In this document: positions 23,554 to 35,688 of the stretch, piece by piece
How the letters are laid out: each line of letters starts with the position of its first letter
Numbering within the stretch: position 1 is the stretch's first letter
Source of the DNA: Spodoptera frugiperda
Lineage: Eukaryota; Arthropoda; Insecta; Lepidoptera; Noctuidae
Direction of reading: 5' to 3'
Assembly (NCBI RefSeq): GCF_023101765.2
Contig: NC_064225.1
Coordinates: 4,774,001 to 4,838,000, forward strand
Length of the DNA stretch: 64,000 bases
Program-made: the position numbers and the translations under genes
The notes under the pieces: model-generated
What the model saw: only the letters and a program-made list of their open reading frames with translations
Told to the model about the DNA's origin: nothing
Database searches by the model: none

Positions 23554-23668
23554 CTTTTTTTGAGGGGGAAAATCATCCAATGGCTTCTTCCGCCTTGGGT
23601 GAGGCGAGAGGGATTGTCAGACTCTTACTGACTAAAAACCACCCCGTTCCTTCTCCTGCTTTTTCCTA
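23554..23668 (-). mobile_element. Family A copy, adjoining the previous one
   Basis: CTTTTTTTGAGGGGGAAAAT, CTTCCGCCTTGGGTGAGGCG, GTCAGACTCTTACTGACT and CCGTTCCTTCTCCTGC are followed by unrelated sequence. Its tail abuts the interior of the 23480 fragment, so one element inserted into or next to the other in the same orientation. Confidence 0.8.
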
Positions 23669-23669
23669 C

Positions 23670-25085
23670 TCTTACTACGAGCTGAAGCTAAACCTAAACC
23701 TAAACCGCTATGCTGTCCACAAGTCCATTGGGTTATTAGCAGTAGTAAAGGGAAATTTAATAGCCTTAAAAGCCCTGTGGTAAGTACAGGGTATATGGTC
23801 GCAGTTTTTAAACATACCAAAGTCCAATACCTGTATGAGTAATAAGTAGGTATAACTAATAAATCTTTCCCTTTTATCACTCTCAGCACCAATTAAAAAG
23901 TCACTAAAAGATACAAAAAGATAAAATAATCTTTGTCCCAACCAAAAAGAGTCACTTATCTTTTAATTACCATTACTGTCATTCGAGTCGAGTCTGCAAT
24001 CGATACCGACTTACCGAGTATTCGATGTTTAAAAAGTACTTACATACATCGAACCCACCTACTCACTATGTATCCTAATAAAAAGGAATTTACAACCTTA
24101 TTTACAAGGCCATAAAGACCACCTGTGTTGTTATTGGCTGTTTATTTCAAGATTTTGAATAAAGATGACGTCATTTGTATTAAAAAGTTTTGTTTCAACC
24201 CTTTGTGTTTACAGTTTAATTAAAGGGTGGTTCGTCGTACTTACGTCGTGCTTCTTAAGGCTTTATTCAGCACTAATAAGTTTGTAGTTGACTGATACAC
24301 ATTTTGACACGATCTAGTCTTTCTAGTGTAGACTTATAAATAAATTTGGAGTGTCTTTTTATAATATTGACATAAACGCTTTTTACTATGTAGTAGATAT
24401 GTATCTATGAATATACTACATACGACACACAAATCCAATTCTCATTTCTTACAATTTTTGTCTGTGTGTCTGTTTTTTTCGGCTAATCTCTGAAATGGCT
24501 GGACCGATTTTATTGGCAGGTAACTAATGTGGTAATGAACCATTTGTTAAATCTCCGAGAATGGTCAACGTCAATTTCAATTTTATTGGTTGACATTGGT
24601 TGTTTTTGTAACCTTAAATCATAAACAGCATTCAAAGGTTTCCTACGATAACTGAAATACTCAACAAAACTTTGTCTAATCACTCGACCAATAAACACCA
24701 ACGACCAATAGAAAAATCCTAAACAAACATTCCTAAAAATGTACACACTCGTACAAAGTAAGAACCGAAAAGAATCTCAAGATATCAAAGAATGCAGACA
24801 CGATGCATGCAAATCGCTTGAAGATGTGATCCAAGAAGTTGCTTGTGAATGTACCTAATAGAATTCCTAATCTAACTTCAGACTGGATTCACCGAGCATT
24901 AACGTTTTTGCTATTTTAAACGGAAAATGCTATTAGCACTAATTTCTATCTAGACTTCAAGTATGCATGGGAAGAGAAACTATGTAAGTGGTTGGAGAAA
25001 AAAATGTTAATATGCAGTGTACGTGATTATAGGAAGTTGGTTTTTCTTAGATTGAGTTTGTTCTGTAGTGAATATGTTTATTAAT
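23670..25085. other. No gene seen
   Basis: AT-rich DNA. At about 24455-24520 a TTTGTCTGTGTGTCTG...GGCTGGACCGATTTTATTGG phrase resembles family I repeats. Confidence 0.4.
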
Positions 25086-25088
25086 CGC

Positions 25089-25330
25089 AATAGGGATGAT
25101 GACGGGGTATGAAAAATAAAAATCTATTTAGTCTGTCAGTTAGGTAATGAAAAAATATTAGACACGTTCTTTTATTTTGTCATACTTCGATAAAACGAAT
25201 CAAATTTTAGGAACGGGAGCAAATACGTCATTTCTACGTATAAAACGTACCTTAGAAGTGACGATACACGATATTTCCAATCAATATATCTTCGAAAATA
25301 TTTGTTTTCGCAAGAAAAAGAAGGAAAGCA
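25089..25330 (+). mobile_element. Family J element, copy 1
   Basis: It opens with ATAGGGATGATGACGGGGTA, then GTCAGTTAGGTAATGAAAAA, GGGAGCAAATACGTCA and TTTCTACGTATAAAACGTA. The same order occurs at 46675-46968 and 62381-62630 (both reverse) and, shortened, at 59195-59378. The far end seen in other copies (ATTAAAATAAAAATTAGTC) is missing here. Confidence 0.65.
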
Positions 25331-25904
25331 AACCTATGACAATATGTCGTTGCTCAACAGCCATTCGTGTCATTACTTAGTTCTTCTATCATATCTATTG
25401 GTATAGATACAATTTTACGTTCAAGAACAAACTTCGTGAATAAAATTAAATTCTGTACCTGTACGCATCCGTATCAGCTACGAAGGGTATCCATTAACAT
25501 TGACTTTGCTCAACAAAGTTGCCTTAAACCCATCCTGTCTTAAGAAACATCACAACACCACATAGATCCAATCGTTCCCCAATCATTTTCACGTAGTCAT
25601 GTCATAAAATTACAATATTCATGACTTGACGTCGTAATTGCACGTCACAATTATCGTTTTGTGAATGTTATTAATATCTCAGCTAATTACCATCCTGATA
25701 TATCTTGCGAGATAATTAAATTGTTCGATGCAATCGAAAACCGTTGATAATTTGTGTGGTGTAAGTTAAGAGTGACTTTGTAGCGAGTGAGTCGGGTTTT
25801 AAGCTTATGTATAGGGAAATTATAAAAAGTAATATTTGTGCTGGTAGAGGTTAGGTTAAGACCGTTTGCTGATAATGTATAATGTTTACAGTAGCTTTTT
25901 TATC

Positions 25905-26025
25905 AGCGTAAATCATCCTATGACTTCTCGTCTCCCGCCGTATGTGAGGCAAGAGGGAGTATTTTACTGACTAAAAACCACTCCGTTCTTACCAGGAGTA
26001 AGAACTGGAGCCACGACAACCCAAC
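25905..26025 (-). mobile_element. Family A copy, decayed
   Basis: AAATCATCCTATGACTTCTC, GTGAGGCAAGAGGGAGT and TTACTGACTAAAAACCACTC match in reverse. The 5' third is rearranged (AGGAGTAAGAACTGGAGCC). Confidence 0.65.
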
Positions 26026-26029
26026 AGGT

Positions 26030-26788
26030 CTTATGCTTGCTGTACCTATAAGATGTTTTTATTAGTAAATCCAATTTTACCCTTTTTTTTGACCATGAAC
26101 TCTAGTGTGCTCCCTTGGCGGATTGGGGAAAGCTGATTTTGATTAAGACTTAAAAACTGATTGACTGGTTAGCCTACATAATATGTTACTCTCGAAAAGG
26201 TAAAGTTTAAAAAGGTGATAGACAAACCGGTATTAAGTAAATTCAGGGCTTATTTACTCCAATCAAACAGTAAAATTCTTCCACATACGGCTTTCAAACT
26301 GTCTCATAAAACCTAAAAATTCCATAAACTATCTTTGATTGCCATACTATTCTTCTATAATCATAAAAAGAGACACAAAAAAGTAACAAAAATGATTTGT
26401 TTGCACCACCCATTCTAAGCAGCTAAATTAAGTATTAAAATTCACAAGCAGGTCCCGGTTGGACAAGCTAGTCAGTAAATTGTTACTCAGATGTTATCGA
26501 CATAATAACTTCTTTGGTAGCAACTTCAGAAAAACGATACAAAAACATGATGGAAATGGAATTCTTCAACATTACGACTCGGGTTTCGAACCTGAGACAT
26601 TACTCATGTTTGTTAAGTGTTAATGGGTCCTAAGATCCTTTTTTGGTCATTTATATATTGAGGTGCTCCGCTTTTTTAAGATGTTTTTTTTTCCTTTTTT
26701 TTTCGGTTTTGTCGTGTTGCTAATTAAGAAAAGTAATTATTTTGGTGTTTTTTTTTTTCTGGTGGTGGATAATTTTTGAACTTTATTT
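26030..26788. other. No gene seen
   Basis: AT-rich, with T-rich homopolymer runs at about 26684-26702 and 26746-26757. No feature was supported. Confidence 0.45.
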
Positions 26789-26789
26789 G

Positions 26790-27072
26790 TTTATGGTATA
26801 AGCCGGTAAACGACCAGACGGAACACTTGATGGTAAGCAATCGCTGCCGCTCATGGACACCCGAAACACCATGCAGAGGCGTTACAAGTGCGTTGCCGGC
26901 CTTTTGGGGGTTAGGAATTTAAGGGTTGTTAAATTATTAAAATCGAGGATTGGGAAGGTTGGGAAGGGGTAACCTCAGTCACGCAACGCAAGCGTGGTTT
27001 CACGTCGGTTTTCTGTGAGGTCGTGGTACTACGGTCGAGCCAGCCCATTCGTGCCGAAGCATGACTCTCTCT
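26790..27072 (+). mobile_element. Family C dispersed element, full length
   Basis: Order of landmarks: ATAAGCCGGTAAACGACCAG, GATGGTAAGCAATCGCTGCC, CATGGACACCCGAAACACC, ACAAGTGCGTTGCCGGCC, a G-rich GGGAAGGTTGGGAAGGGG, TTTCACGTCGGTTTTCTGTG, and CCATTCGTGCCGAAGCATG. It is noncoding, with no terminal inverted repeats. This family is the second most frequent in the window. Confidence 0.75.
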
Positions 27073-27079
27073 TTTACAT

Positions 27080-27875
27080 TTTTGTGGTCACGGCAGAATA
27101 GAATGCATTAATCACTGCCCTTAATCAGTAACAATAACAGTAATCAAAAGCTCATTAAAAATTCATAAGGATTTGAAATGAAATCACATTCATAAAAATA
27201 AAAAGGTCAACATAATAAGTAAAGAATTTAATAAAAATACTTCAAATATGAATCACTTCCTTTATCATAAACAGTATGACGTGTTTTAATGAAAAATAAA
27301 ATTTATATGGGATAAAAATAAAAAAGCAGTTTGAAGTGGCTAAACCGTAGCAATAAAAATAATAAGAAGCTAATAACAAAACACGGAAAATAAATTAATA
27401 CAAATTCAGGGGAACAGAATCAAAACACATAAATCGTGTAAAATTATTATTATCGAGAGAAAAAAAAGACATCGACCCAACTGTTGACAAGCCCTGACAT
27501 CGTTTTAAAATTAATGGCGTCCTTACGTTAGTGTGCTACCAGTTCAGGGGTGGTCCACCTTTTACACTTTTAGGTAAAAAAAAAACTATAAAAAAATAAA
27601 TAAATTTTCCGTGTGGGTTCCGTAAAATGTTATATTGAAATTGAGAAATATAAATGATATTACTTTGTCAACTCTTTGTGGTTTAAGACCTTTAAGTTTA
27701 AATAAGCTGTCTCGGTTTTTATATTTGTATTATTTATGTTTATTATGATATTTAAATTTGATTAAAAACCCCCAAAAAGACCTTTTCCAATTCTAAATAT
27801 TTGGTCGTTAATCTAGAGTGACTAAGTTGATCGAGAGAATCGGTTCACGGTCATCGGTACATCATACAATTTAAA
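27080..27875. other. No gene seen
   Basis: AT-rich, A-rich tracts, no supportable feature. Confidence 0.45.
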
Positions 27876-27879
27876 ACCT

Positions 27880-28037
27880 TGATGGGGAAGATTGGGAAGG
27901 GGGGAAAATTGGGCCTCCGGTAACCTCACTCACACAACGAAACACAACGCAAGCGTTGTTTCACGTCGGTTTTCTGTGAGGCCGTGGTATCACTCCGGTC
28001 GAGCCGGCCCATTCGTGCCGAAGCATGGCTCTCCCAC
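27880..28037 (+). mobile_element. Family C element, 5'-truncated
   Basis: It starts in the G-rich middle (GGGGAAGATTGGGAAGGGGG) and runs through CTCACTCACACAACG, TTTCACGTCGGTTTTCTGTG, GGTCGAGCCGGCCCATTCG and GCATGGCTCTCCCAC. Confidence 0.8.
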
Positions 28038-28117
28038 ACTTAAATAAACATTAAACATTTTAGATACATTAATTTTTACCTAAAATTTCGAAATTATAAA
28101 TCCCGGTACCATTTCTA

Positions 28118-28205
28118 TATCATCATCATCATCATAAGCCGAAAGACGTCCACTGTTGAACAAAGGCCTCCCCCTTAGTCCTCCACATAGAACGACTATT
28201 TCAAT
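28118..28205 (-). mobile_element. LINE 3' tail, family E
   Basis: CATCATCATCATCATAAGCC, GAAAGACGTCCACTGTTGAA and CAAAGGCCTCCCCCTTAG are, reversed, the common moth LINE tail ending in an ATG repeat. Confidence 0.75.
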
Positions 28206-28698
28206 ATACCACCCCTACAAACCCCCTTTCACACCTAAAAATTCACTATTACTGTAAAATAATTGCTGTAAAGCAATCCTAATTATTTCTCCCAATACAA
28301 TTTCAATTAAATTATTTGTCAAAGGATCTCCAAACCCAATGCAATTTATCCCGAATGCACCTCTTGGCCTCACGGTGTGAAATATTCCTGTCATTAAGTC
28401 CGACCATGCTACTAATTTACAGATTACGTTTGAAGATAAAATATTTTGTCTCTAAGGTAAGAGGGCTTAATGGGACTGGAACTCCCAAGACCGCTGCAAC
28501 TTCTGTAATGTAAGTGTTACATGTTTTATATTATCTGTGGCAAGCTGATCACTTATAAGAGTGGAAACTATTTTATGATCTTCTTTTGTTTATGAAATAT
28601 ATTCAGCGTGCTTCTGACTATTTGTTTGATTTACATGTTAAATTATTTTAACAATATATATTTAAATATATAAGAGTAAGTAAAGTGAAGAGCAGCTG

Positions 28699-29016
28699 TT
28701 AGCTGGTATGTATTTTTTTTGTGAGAACTTTGTCTTCGAGTTTGGTTAAGCGTGTGGTGACACATGACAAGTGACAGATGACAGAAGTCGCACATAGACG
28801 ATCAACGAGCAAATCAACAGATGACGTCATAAATCCTACATCGCACATATGAAGTTTACATGCGAATAAACATGGATAGAAAATCCCAACGAACAACAGT
28901 TGGGCAGAAAGCCCATCAGGCATGATGACCTTGCCTGGTCGGAGGATCCTCCTTTTCTTAGGAACTTTACTCTCTGTTCCTTGAACGTATATTAACTCCT
29001 TGATTGGTAAGATCAC
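28699..29016 (-). CDS. Unrecognised 105-residue ORF
   Basis: A minus-strand frame from 29016 to 28699. It starts with a basic N-terminal third (SKVPKKRRILRPGK near residue 16), has a hydrophobic middle (LLFVGIFYPCLFACK) and a Cys/Leu-rich end. The start codon used for the frame is non-ATG. It ends 25 bp from a family D insertion. The composition is not obviously random, but no domain is recognised and there is no supporting splice site, so chance or a decayed transposon is as likely. Confidence 0.15.
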   Translation of the reverse strand: MILPIKELIYVQGTESKVPKKRRILRPGKVIMPDGLSAQLLFVGIFYPCLFACKLHMCDVGFMTSSVDLLVDRLCATSVICHLSCVTTRLTKLEDKVLTKKIHTS

Positions 29017-29040
29017 CTGACCTATCTCACCTTGAAGCCT

Positions 29041-29357
29041 TCCCTAAATATAGAAGCACGACACGCCTTTTATCCCCGAAGAGGTAGGCAGAGGTGCCCA
29101 TTACGACACGTAATGCCGCTATACAATGTACACCCACTTTTCACCATTTGTGTTATAAGTCCCATGTAACAGGGGGTGAGCCTATTGCCATATACTGGGC
29201 ACAATTCCAGATTCCGTGCTACTACTGAGAAATTTTCGAAAACCGAAAACATCCCAACTATATTTTGCCCGACCCGGGAATCGAACCCGAAATCTTGCTC
29301 GGCAGTTGCACTTGCGACCACTCTACCAACGAGGCAGTCGGTCAGTCCCTAAATATA
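29041..29357 (-). mobile_element. tRNA-derived SINE, family D, with target duplications
   Basis: The element occupies 29053-29345 and is flanked by identical TCCCTAAATATA at 29041-29052 and 29346-29357, a 12-bp target-site duplication. On the minus strand the head CTGCCTCGTTGGTAGAGTGG carries the A box, and GGGTTCGATTCCCGGG is the B box. The body ends AGGCGTGTCGTGCTTC without a poly(A) tail. This is the best-preserved copy of the family and probably a recent insertion. Confidence 0.9.
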
Positions 29358-29750
29358 TGACAAAGTCAATGACGACGATGTCTGTCTGTACAGCATACTT
29401 CTTTCATTTCATCAACATTTCTTAATATATCTTCACACAAGTTTCCTTGATCTTTGAAAACAAAAAACGTCGTAAAGAATTATCTCACTTCCCAGTTCCG
29501 AGTATCATCGTAACAGAAAATGGTTCATCAGCTGCGGTTAACCGGCTGCGGTGGGGAACGGTTAAACAATATCCTGTTGTTCGGTTATTGGTTACCTTTC
29601 TAAATAACACACAGTAATTGATTTATGATGTGACCGCGAGATATATTTATTGTAGAGAATATTACCTGAGTGTTGGAAAATTTTATTAGCCGTCTTTCAT
29701 ACTGCGTTGGTTCATGGTTGAATTTCGAGTAAGGGGTTTACATAGTTAAC

Positions 29751-29910
29751 ATTTTTTTTATGGGGGAAGTCTTCCAATAACTTCTCCCGCTTTGTGCGAG
29801 GCGAGAGGGAGTGTCAGACTCTTACTGACTACAAACCACCCCGTTCCTACTCCTGCTTTTTGAACCGGAGCCCCGGTAAACCCGCTAGGTAGTCCGCAGC
29901 TCCGGATCAG
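29751..29910 (-). mobile_element. Family A short retroelement, full length
   Basis: It shows the full landmark order in reverse, from TTTTTTTATGGGGGAAGTC through GTCAGACTCTTACTGACT and GGAGCCCCGGTAAACCC to CCGCAGCTCCGGATCAG. The 5' end at GGATCAG is shared with other copies, and a family B SINE starts immediately after. Confidence 0.85.
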
Positions 29911-30116
29911 TGACTACACAGTTGGCGCAGTGGCTGGGCAAGCGGTTGCCGTGCAACGTGTAGCGTGTAGCGCGTTTGATTCGCTCAGAGCAACTTTTTG
30001 TGATTTACAAATTGTTTATGTGTCGGGTCTAGGTGTCATGTGTATATGAACTTGTATGTTTGTAAACGCACCCACGACACAGAAGAAAATCTTAGTGTGG
30101 GGCAACGTTTAAAAAA
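29911..30116 (+). mobile_element. tRNA-derived SINE, family B
   Basis: The A box lies in GTTGGCGCAGTGGCTGGGC. The B box is damaged (CGCGTTTGATTCGC) and preceded by a small duplication of the CGTGTAG phrase. The body AACTTTTTGTGATTTAC, GTGTCGGGTCTAGGTGTC, TGTAAACGCACCCACGAC and TGTGGGGCAACG is intact, followed by A-rich sequence. Confidence 0.85.
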
Positions 30117-30119
30117 TAT

Positions 30120-31085
30120 AAAAGAATTCTATAAATCTCTTAGAAATGTTATATCTAAGTTCTCAAGAAAACACATGTAGGTAAGGTATGATATTTAGAT
30201 ATTTTTCCTCACAATCCTGTCAGTTCTTGGTATCGCGTGTGAACACTACTGGGCGCGTTCACAGAATTTGTTCACATACCTATTCGGTTTAACTTTATAC
30301 TGTTGTCAACTGCTGCCGTTGAATTTAAAGGTCTGACTTTATTTACTAAAATATAATAATTATATTTATTCGAAATTCAATGGTAATTTATAAATAATGT
30401 ACGCACTGTAGCTCTCTCAAAGCTATATGCCTGTATGCATAGATAAAACACAGTCGACTATATCGTATAATTCAAATCTTCCGATCGAATTCTATCATGT
30501 TGGCTCTTTAATTCTGAAATTACTAGACTGAGGTCCCTACGCAAAATCATATTATAGTGCACAACATAGGTACTACATCTTTTATACCGATGGGTAGTAA
30601 ATCGAACGAAAAAAATAATTCTAGGAAACTTAACGTTAACGGCTTATCTTATCGGCACTCTTAGACAATTCCAAGCTGCAAATAGAAAGGTACAGAATGA
30701 TCTCGAAACTTGCAAAATTTCGGACCATTTGATATTTCGAAATATTTAAAGAGTCCCTCCAGTTTCAAAAAAAACGAAAGTCAACTGTACTATGTCAAGT
30801 TAAGTTATCAATTACTTAGTCTACTCTGTAATCGCACAACTAGTCTTCATGACCGCAAATAACGGTGTCACGTTGCATTCAACAAAAAATAACTCGTTAA
30901 TCTAAACGGTTATTCTAATAACTGATCTCTATTTTTTTTCGGTAGCACAGGAAATGTAACGGTTGTTCATTTGTTGTGTCTCTTTAGACTAGTTTTTATG
31001 ATAAGTTATTGGTTTGGGTTTTATGCTAAGTCTGGATTTAAGGTTGGTTGATTGGCGCTTAGTTCGGTGCACTTAAAGAAAATAA
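30120..31085. other. No gene seen
   Basis: AT-rich DNA with no supportable exon or repeat. Confidence 0.45.
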
Positions 31086-31089
31086 TACC

Positions 31090-31190
31090 AACTTTTCACC
31101 AGTTGTGTTATGAGTAAAATATGATAGGAGGTGATCTATAAATTGCCATCCACCGGGCTCAATACCTGACACCCTGATTTATGCAACCTG
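31090..31190 (-). mobile_element. Decayed family D SINE fragment
   Basis: CCAACTTTTCACCAGTTGTG, GATAGGAGGTGATCTATAAA, TTGCCATCCACCGGGCTCA and ACACCCTGATTTATGC match the D body in reverse. Head and tail are lost. Confidence 0.5.
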
Positions 31191-32039
31191 GTTATCAAAT
31201 TTAGGATCCATATTGCTTGTCAGTAGCGCTTCCAATCATTTAACCGAGACACAATAAAGTTAAGCATGAATCTTATACATTTTATTTTGGGTTCAAAAAC
31301 CGAGGCGTAAATACAATTAGGCATGATTTTATGTTTATTTAAATCTAAAAATCGTTTGTTCCTTTGAGTAAGTAGCCACAAAAATGGTCAACAAAGAAAG
31401 GAGACATTAAATTCAAAAGTTTAGACCTTACACACCATCCTTACTTAAAAAAAATCTAGAAAGGGGAAGGAACTAAAGCCAATCCAAACATAGAAACTAC
31501 AATAGATTTCTAGCTACTCATAAAATTCAACATTTAATTCACAAAAACAACCAAATCTTTGGAATAGAGTTTCAAAAATCTTATTCTGCGTATTTAACTT
31601 CCAAAAATTTATTATAACAAATTATTATTAAGTCTGCCATATTGAAATGAACGTTCCGTTTCACTTTAGAAGTCAAACAGAATGGTACAAACACCGCAAG
31701 TTATATGAAAAGTTGTTGAAACGTAGAACGGAACTTTTCCTAGACTAATATTTTTGGATCGGTTAAGTTTTACCCTTTGCAAATAGATTTGAAACAATGC
31801 TGAGTATAAAGTTAGAATAATATTAGGGTCTTTAAACTTTTTAGTCGATTTTCCGAAATAGGAGTATGTACTAAGCATTATCTCTAAGTATTACATTGTT
31901 AAGAAATATAGCGTTTTCAACTTTTGGCCTTATAAAACTAGCATTATTGTTCTACGTGATAAGTCGAAGCTTTTAATAGACGTAAAAATAAAAAAGAAGG
32001 ATCCCAGTCTATTCTAAAGAATTAAATTTTTCATGGTAC

Positions 32040-32235
32040 TTGATATCCATGATATCAAACAAATGAATGTTAATCCGTATTTATCCGTCAATAACACTGA
32101 AACTACTGAACGGATTTTGATGAGATTTGGTATACAGACAGGGTATGAGCTGACTTGGGCGATAGGATATCAAATCCTTTTATCCCCCAAGGGAACACGG
32201 GCGAAACCGCTGACTGAAGCTAGTAGATACATATA
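32040..32235 (+). repeat. Family I repeat fragment
   Basis: GAACGGATTTTGATGAGATT, TGGTATACAGACAGG, TTTTATCCCCCAAGG and ACACGGGCGAAACCGC follow the pattern of the moth repeat ending in GGGCGAAACCGC...AGCTAGT. A related block occurs at 36050-36170. Confidence 0.5.
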
Positions 32236-32615
32236 ACACGAATTACACTAAAAGTAAAACCGCTAAGAACTAGAAATACTTACAAATTAGGAAGTACTAT
32301 CCTGACGTACTAGTCAGTTTCTCTTTTACGATACATTGTTTAAAATACGAAGTAGCAAAGTTATTTAGTAGCTCAAACATCGAAAACGGTAAATAAAACA
32401 AATTGGTTGTAATAACTATTGTTATTAGTGATTGTTTGAGTTCCATTTTATATTTATTAAGTACTAGCTTTTGCTAGTGGCTTCACTTTCGATATCGGGA
32501 TGAAAACTACCCAGTGTATTGTAACAAATCTAGGTATATATGTTTCAAATTTTGTCCAGATTTATTCTAATAGTTTTTGTGTGAAGTAGTAACGAACATA
32601 GACATTAACTTAATA

Positions 32616-32710
32616 TCACGGTAAACCGTGACTCGCATAAATTTATGGAGAAAATCTCTACTAGTTTCGAGTCACAGAGGGACTCTTCATCATGAACAGC
32701 GTGGGACGCA
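32616..32710. mobile_element. Family N element, partial copy 2
   Basis: CACGGTAAACCGTGACTCG, TGGAGAAAATCTCTACTAG and GACTCTTCATCATGAAC are the reverse of the 8586-8734 element. The other end is lost or diverged. Confidence 0.5.
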
Positions 32711-32769
32711 CAGCCTACAGCCATCGAGCAGTAAGCTGCGCAACGTCGCTACGTCTGCTACTGATTTTT

Positions 32770-33410
32770 AGTTGATTTAATATGTCTCTCGATAATTATT
32801 ATAAAAATATGAACATCCTTACAATTGTTCGTATTTCACGCAAAAATAATATAATGAATCAACTGCGAACCAATACATATGACTCATTAACCAATAAATA
32901 ATTCAGTACTTAATGAATTATTGTTGCAGCACATCGATTGCACCGAAAATACGAATTATAGTGTTGTCCACAATCAAACATTGTTTTGATAACCATCGAC
33001 ACTGTATCAATGGGTTTAAAACAATAAAAATAGTGATGTGTATGCACTCAGTTTACGTATCTTATCGACATCGATAATGCGTTTTCGATAAAAGGTATTT
33101 CTAGATACGGCTTATCTGTGTAGTTTAGTAGTGGGGAATTATTATTTTGTCTTTTGTGGAGATAACATTTTAATGTTAGTGCTATTTAAAGAGAGTAAGG
33201 ATAAAGGCAATAATAGAGAAATGTACTTACGTTTTATCGGTATGTTTGGTTTTGTTTTGCTTTTTTTAATGGCTGGTTAGTATTTTCTTTATTTAGTGTT
33301 ATTTAAAGAGTTCTAGACATTCATACAGTTTATTCCATTCATCTTAATTTTATCTAAGGCACTTTAACTATTAAGATAAATTGATTCTGTAATGAATTAT
33401 GATAACAATT
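32770..33410. other. No gene seen
   Basis: AT-rich DNA with no supportable feature. Confidence 0.4.
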
Positions 33411-33414
33411 TTTA

Positions 33415-33535
33415 AGTTCCTAAACTGACATGGTCACTAAATACTATCATTAGAACTTGAGACGGGATATTTACCATGTTTCTTAATATTATCGTAAACT
33501 CATAGAAATAAATAAACGCGGTAAATATCTATATT
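33415..33535 (+). repeat. Family M repeat, copy 1
   Basis: CTAAACTGACATGGTCACTA, CATTAGAACTTGAGACGGG, ATATTTACCATGTTTCTTA and CTCATAGAAATAAATAAACG recur at 50555-50695, and inverted at 44905-45060. Confidence 0.55.
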
Positions 33536-33539
33536 AAAA

Positions 33540-35685
33540 AAAACAACACTTTTTGTTTTTTAAACCAACCAGGTATATAGTATAAGACTAAACAACTAAA
33601 AAGACAAAACTACTCTGTATTCCGTTCTTCCTACCTTCAATAATATTGCACCAAAATGACGTCACCCCACTAAAATCACATCCAGTACGTCTATAGCCCG
33701 TCACCGTTATCTGCGTTTATTCATTGCAACAGAAGGCCAACCCCAGCATAATTTGGACAGCGTACACTAACGCGGTAACGCATGCAAATACAACCCCGGC
33801 CCGTGAAATATACGACCAATAAATAAACAGAAAGGGGTGAAATTAAATATTCATATACGGGTGATGGGTTCGATGTGACGCGCTGTGTCGATGTTTTGAC
33901 TTTTTTTAGTTTGTTTTTGAGAAACGGTTTTTGTTTTTAGTTTTTTGTTGAAGTGTGTTAGATTGTTAAACATTTTTTATTAGGTTTCCGGATATTCTAC
34001 GCAAGAAATTTAACCATTTGGAGACAATTTATTGGAACAATCTGACAACAATTATAATTCGGAGAACATAAATAAACTTGAGTCCAATACTTTGAGACAT
34101 ACACTCTGATAGATCTCACACTCAAGTATCTCAATATTAACGAAATTTTTAATACCCCTACGGTATCTTAAATGGAAACATCGAAAAAACCGCGCATAAC
34201 AGTCAGATAAAATAATTTCTTCAAAAATAATTTCACTATCGATAACTTTACAAAATAAACTAGCCACATCACTATCACAGGCCAATATCGTAATAGGTAG
34301 ACTAAAGAGTGAGGCGACTTGTATAACATCACCAAATTAGCCAAGCGATGTGCAATAGCCCTTAGGCTATGATAGGGTTGCCACTGTCCTGCGTAATAAT
34401 ATTAAAATGTAATATGACGTCATGTTGTGTTCAATAGATTTTAATAATTGAATAATGGATATGTTTTCAAAGTAATTGGAGTGTGCAGTTTCTTTGTTTA
34501 GGAAATTATAGACTGGTATATTTAAGGGCATTTTTAATGGTTTTTATTATTTGTCACTATTTTAAAACAGAAAATAAGTGATACTATGATTTTTTGGATA
34601 GATAAAAGTGAGATTAAGTAAATATATGATATTATAATATAATCATCAAAGAGTCAGTATCAGACTTTCTCGTTCTACTCCATTCAAAGGTACCGTACAC
34701 TTTGGAACGAGTACCTAGCTTCACAGATTAGATTAGGATTAATTGAAATAAATTCTTTGACTTTGAATTTGAATATTTTTTTCTAGATTTATACATATAA
34801 GTAAACGAAAAATTTAAAAAAATCTTGTACCAATAAAAATTAAAAAATATTACAAGTAAATAAATATTGTCCTTAATTTATTTACCCGTACAACCCTACG
34901 TAGTACAAAATGCTTAGTGACGCCTTACAAATGATTGTATCTACAGAGTTTAGTTGATATATTACGCTCACAAATTGAATAGCACGCAATCTGGACGCGC
35001 GGTGTTGCACACATGGGCTTCTGCATTCCCCAGGGTAATACGATTTAGGATTTAATGTTGCGCGATTAAAATTTAAATTATTGATTCGATTTTCTTTTTG
35101 CAACTATGATTACAATAGCGGGATTTTTTTTAAATAGATTTTGAGTATCTCTGATTTTTTTAATATTATTAAGAAAGGTTAACAATCAAACTCAAATTAT
35201 ATATTGCATTGATGTGTAGATAAATAGATTTTACATTAACACATTAGTTTCAACATGATACCCGGTTAAGGAAAATAACTACTGAGATTATTTAATAACT
35301 CAGGGGCCATCACTCAAAAAAACTTAATAGCTGCCAAACATTATTTTTGTATATTGTTCCTAAATTAATGTATAGCGTATTTAAGGAACTTGCATCCCTG
35401 GTTACCCCTTCAAAAATATAAGGCGTAACATAACTAATAAATGATGTTCTTCATTTAAAACTCAAATATATTGTTATACCTACACAAGTACACAGTAAAG
35501 ACTGGAATATCTTAAGGTCATGCGTGCTTTTCATTGCCCTCTTCAAACCAGACTTATAAAATTATAGAAATCTGTGCGAGAGTAGATAGTACAGGGCTTT
35601 CTCTGAGCCTCTTCTGTAAACACAATATTATAATGTAAAGATTAGGTTTACATACATTATAATATACATATGTATAAATAGCTAA
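33540..35685. other. No supported gene
   Basis: AT-rich. Two minus-strand frames, 34052-34285 (acidic, unrecognised) and 34882-35103 (with a GC-richer patch at 34980-35035), look slightly better than chance but have no domain. No repeat is recognised. Confidence 0.4.
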
Positions 35686-35688
35686 GTA

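Noticed and set aside
23523..23783. 86-residue frames on both strands
   Set aside because: They run through two family A copies; the residues simply translate the repeat.
34052..34285. 77-residue acidic minus-strand frame as a gene
   Set aside because: Composition is plausible but there is no domain, splice site or promoter support.
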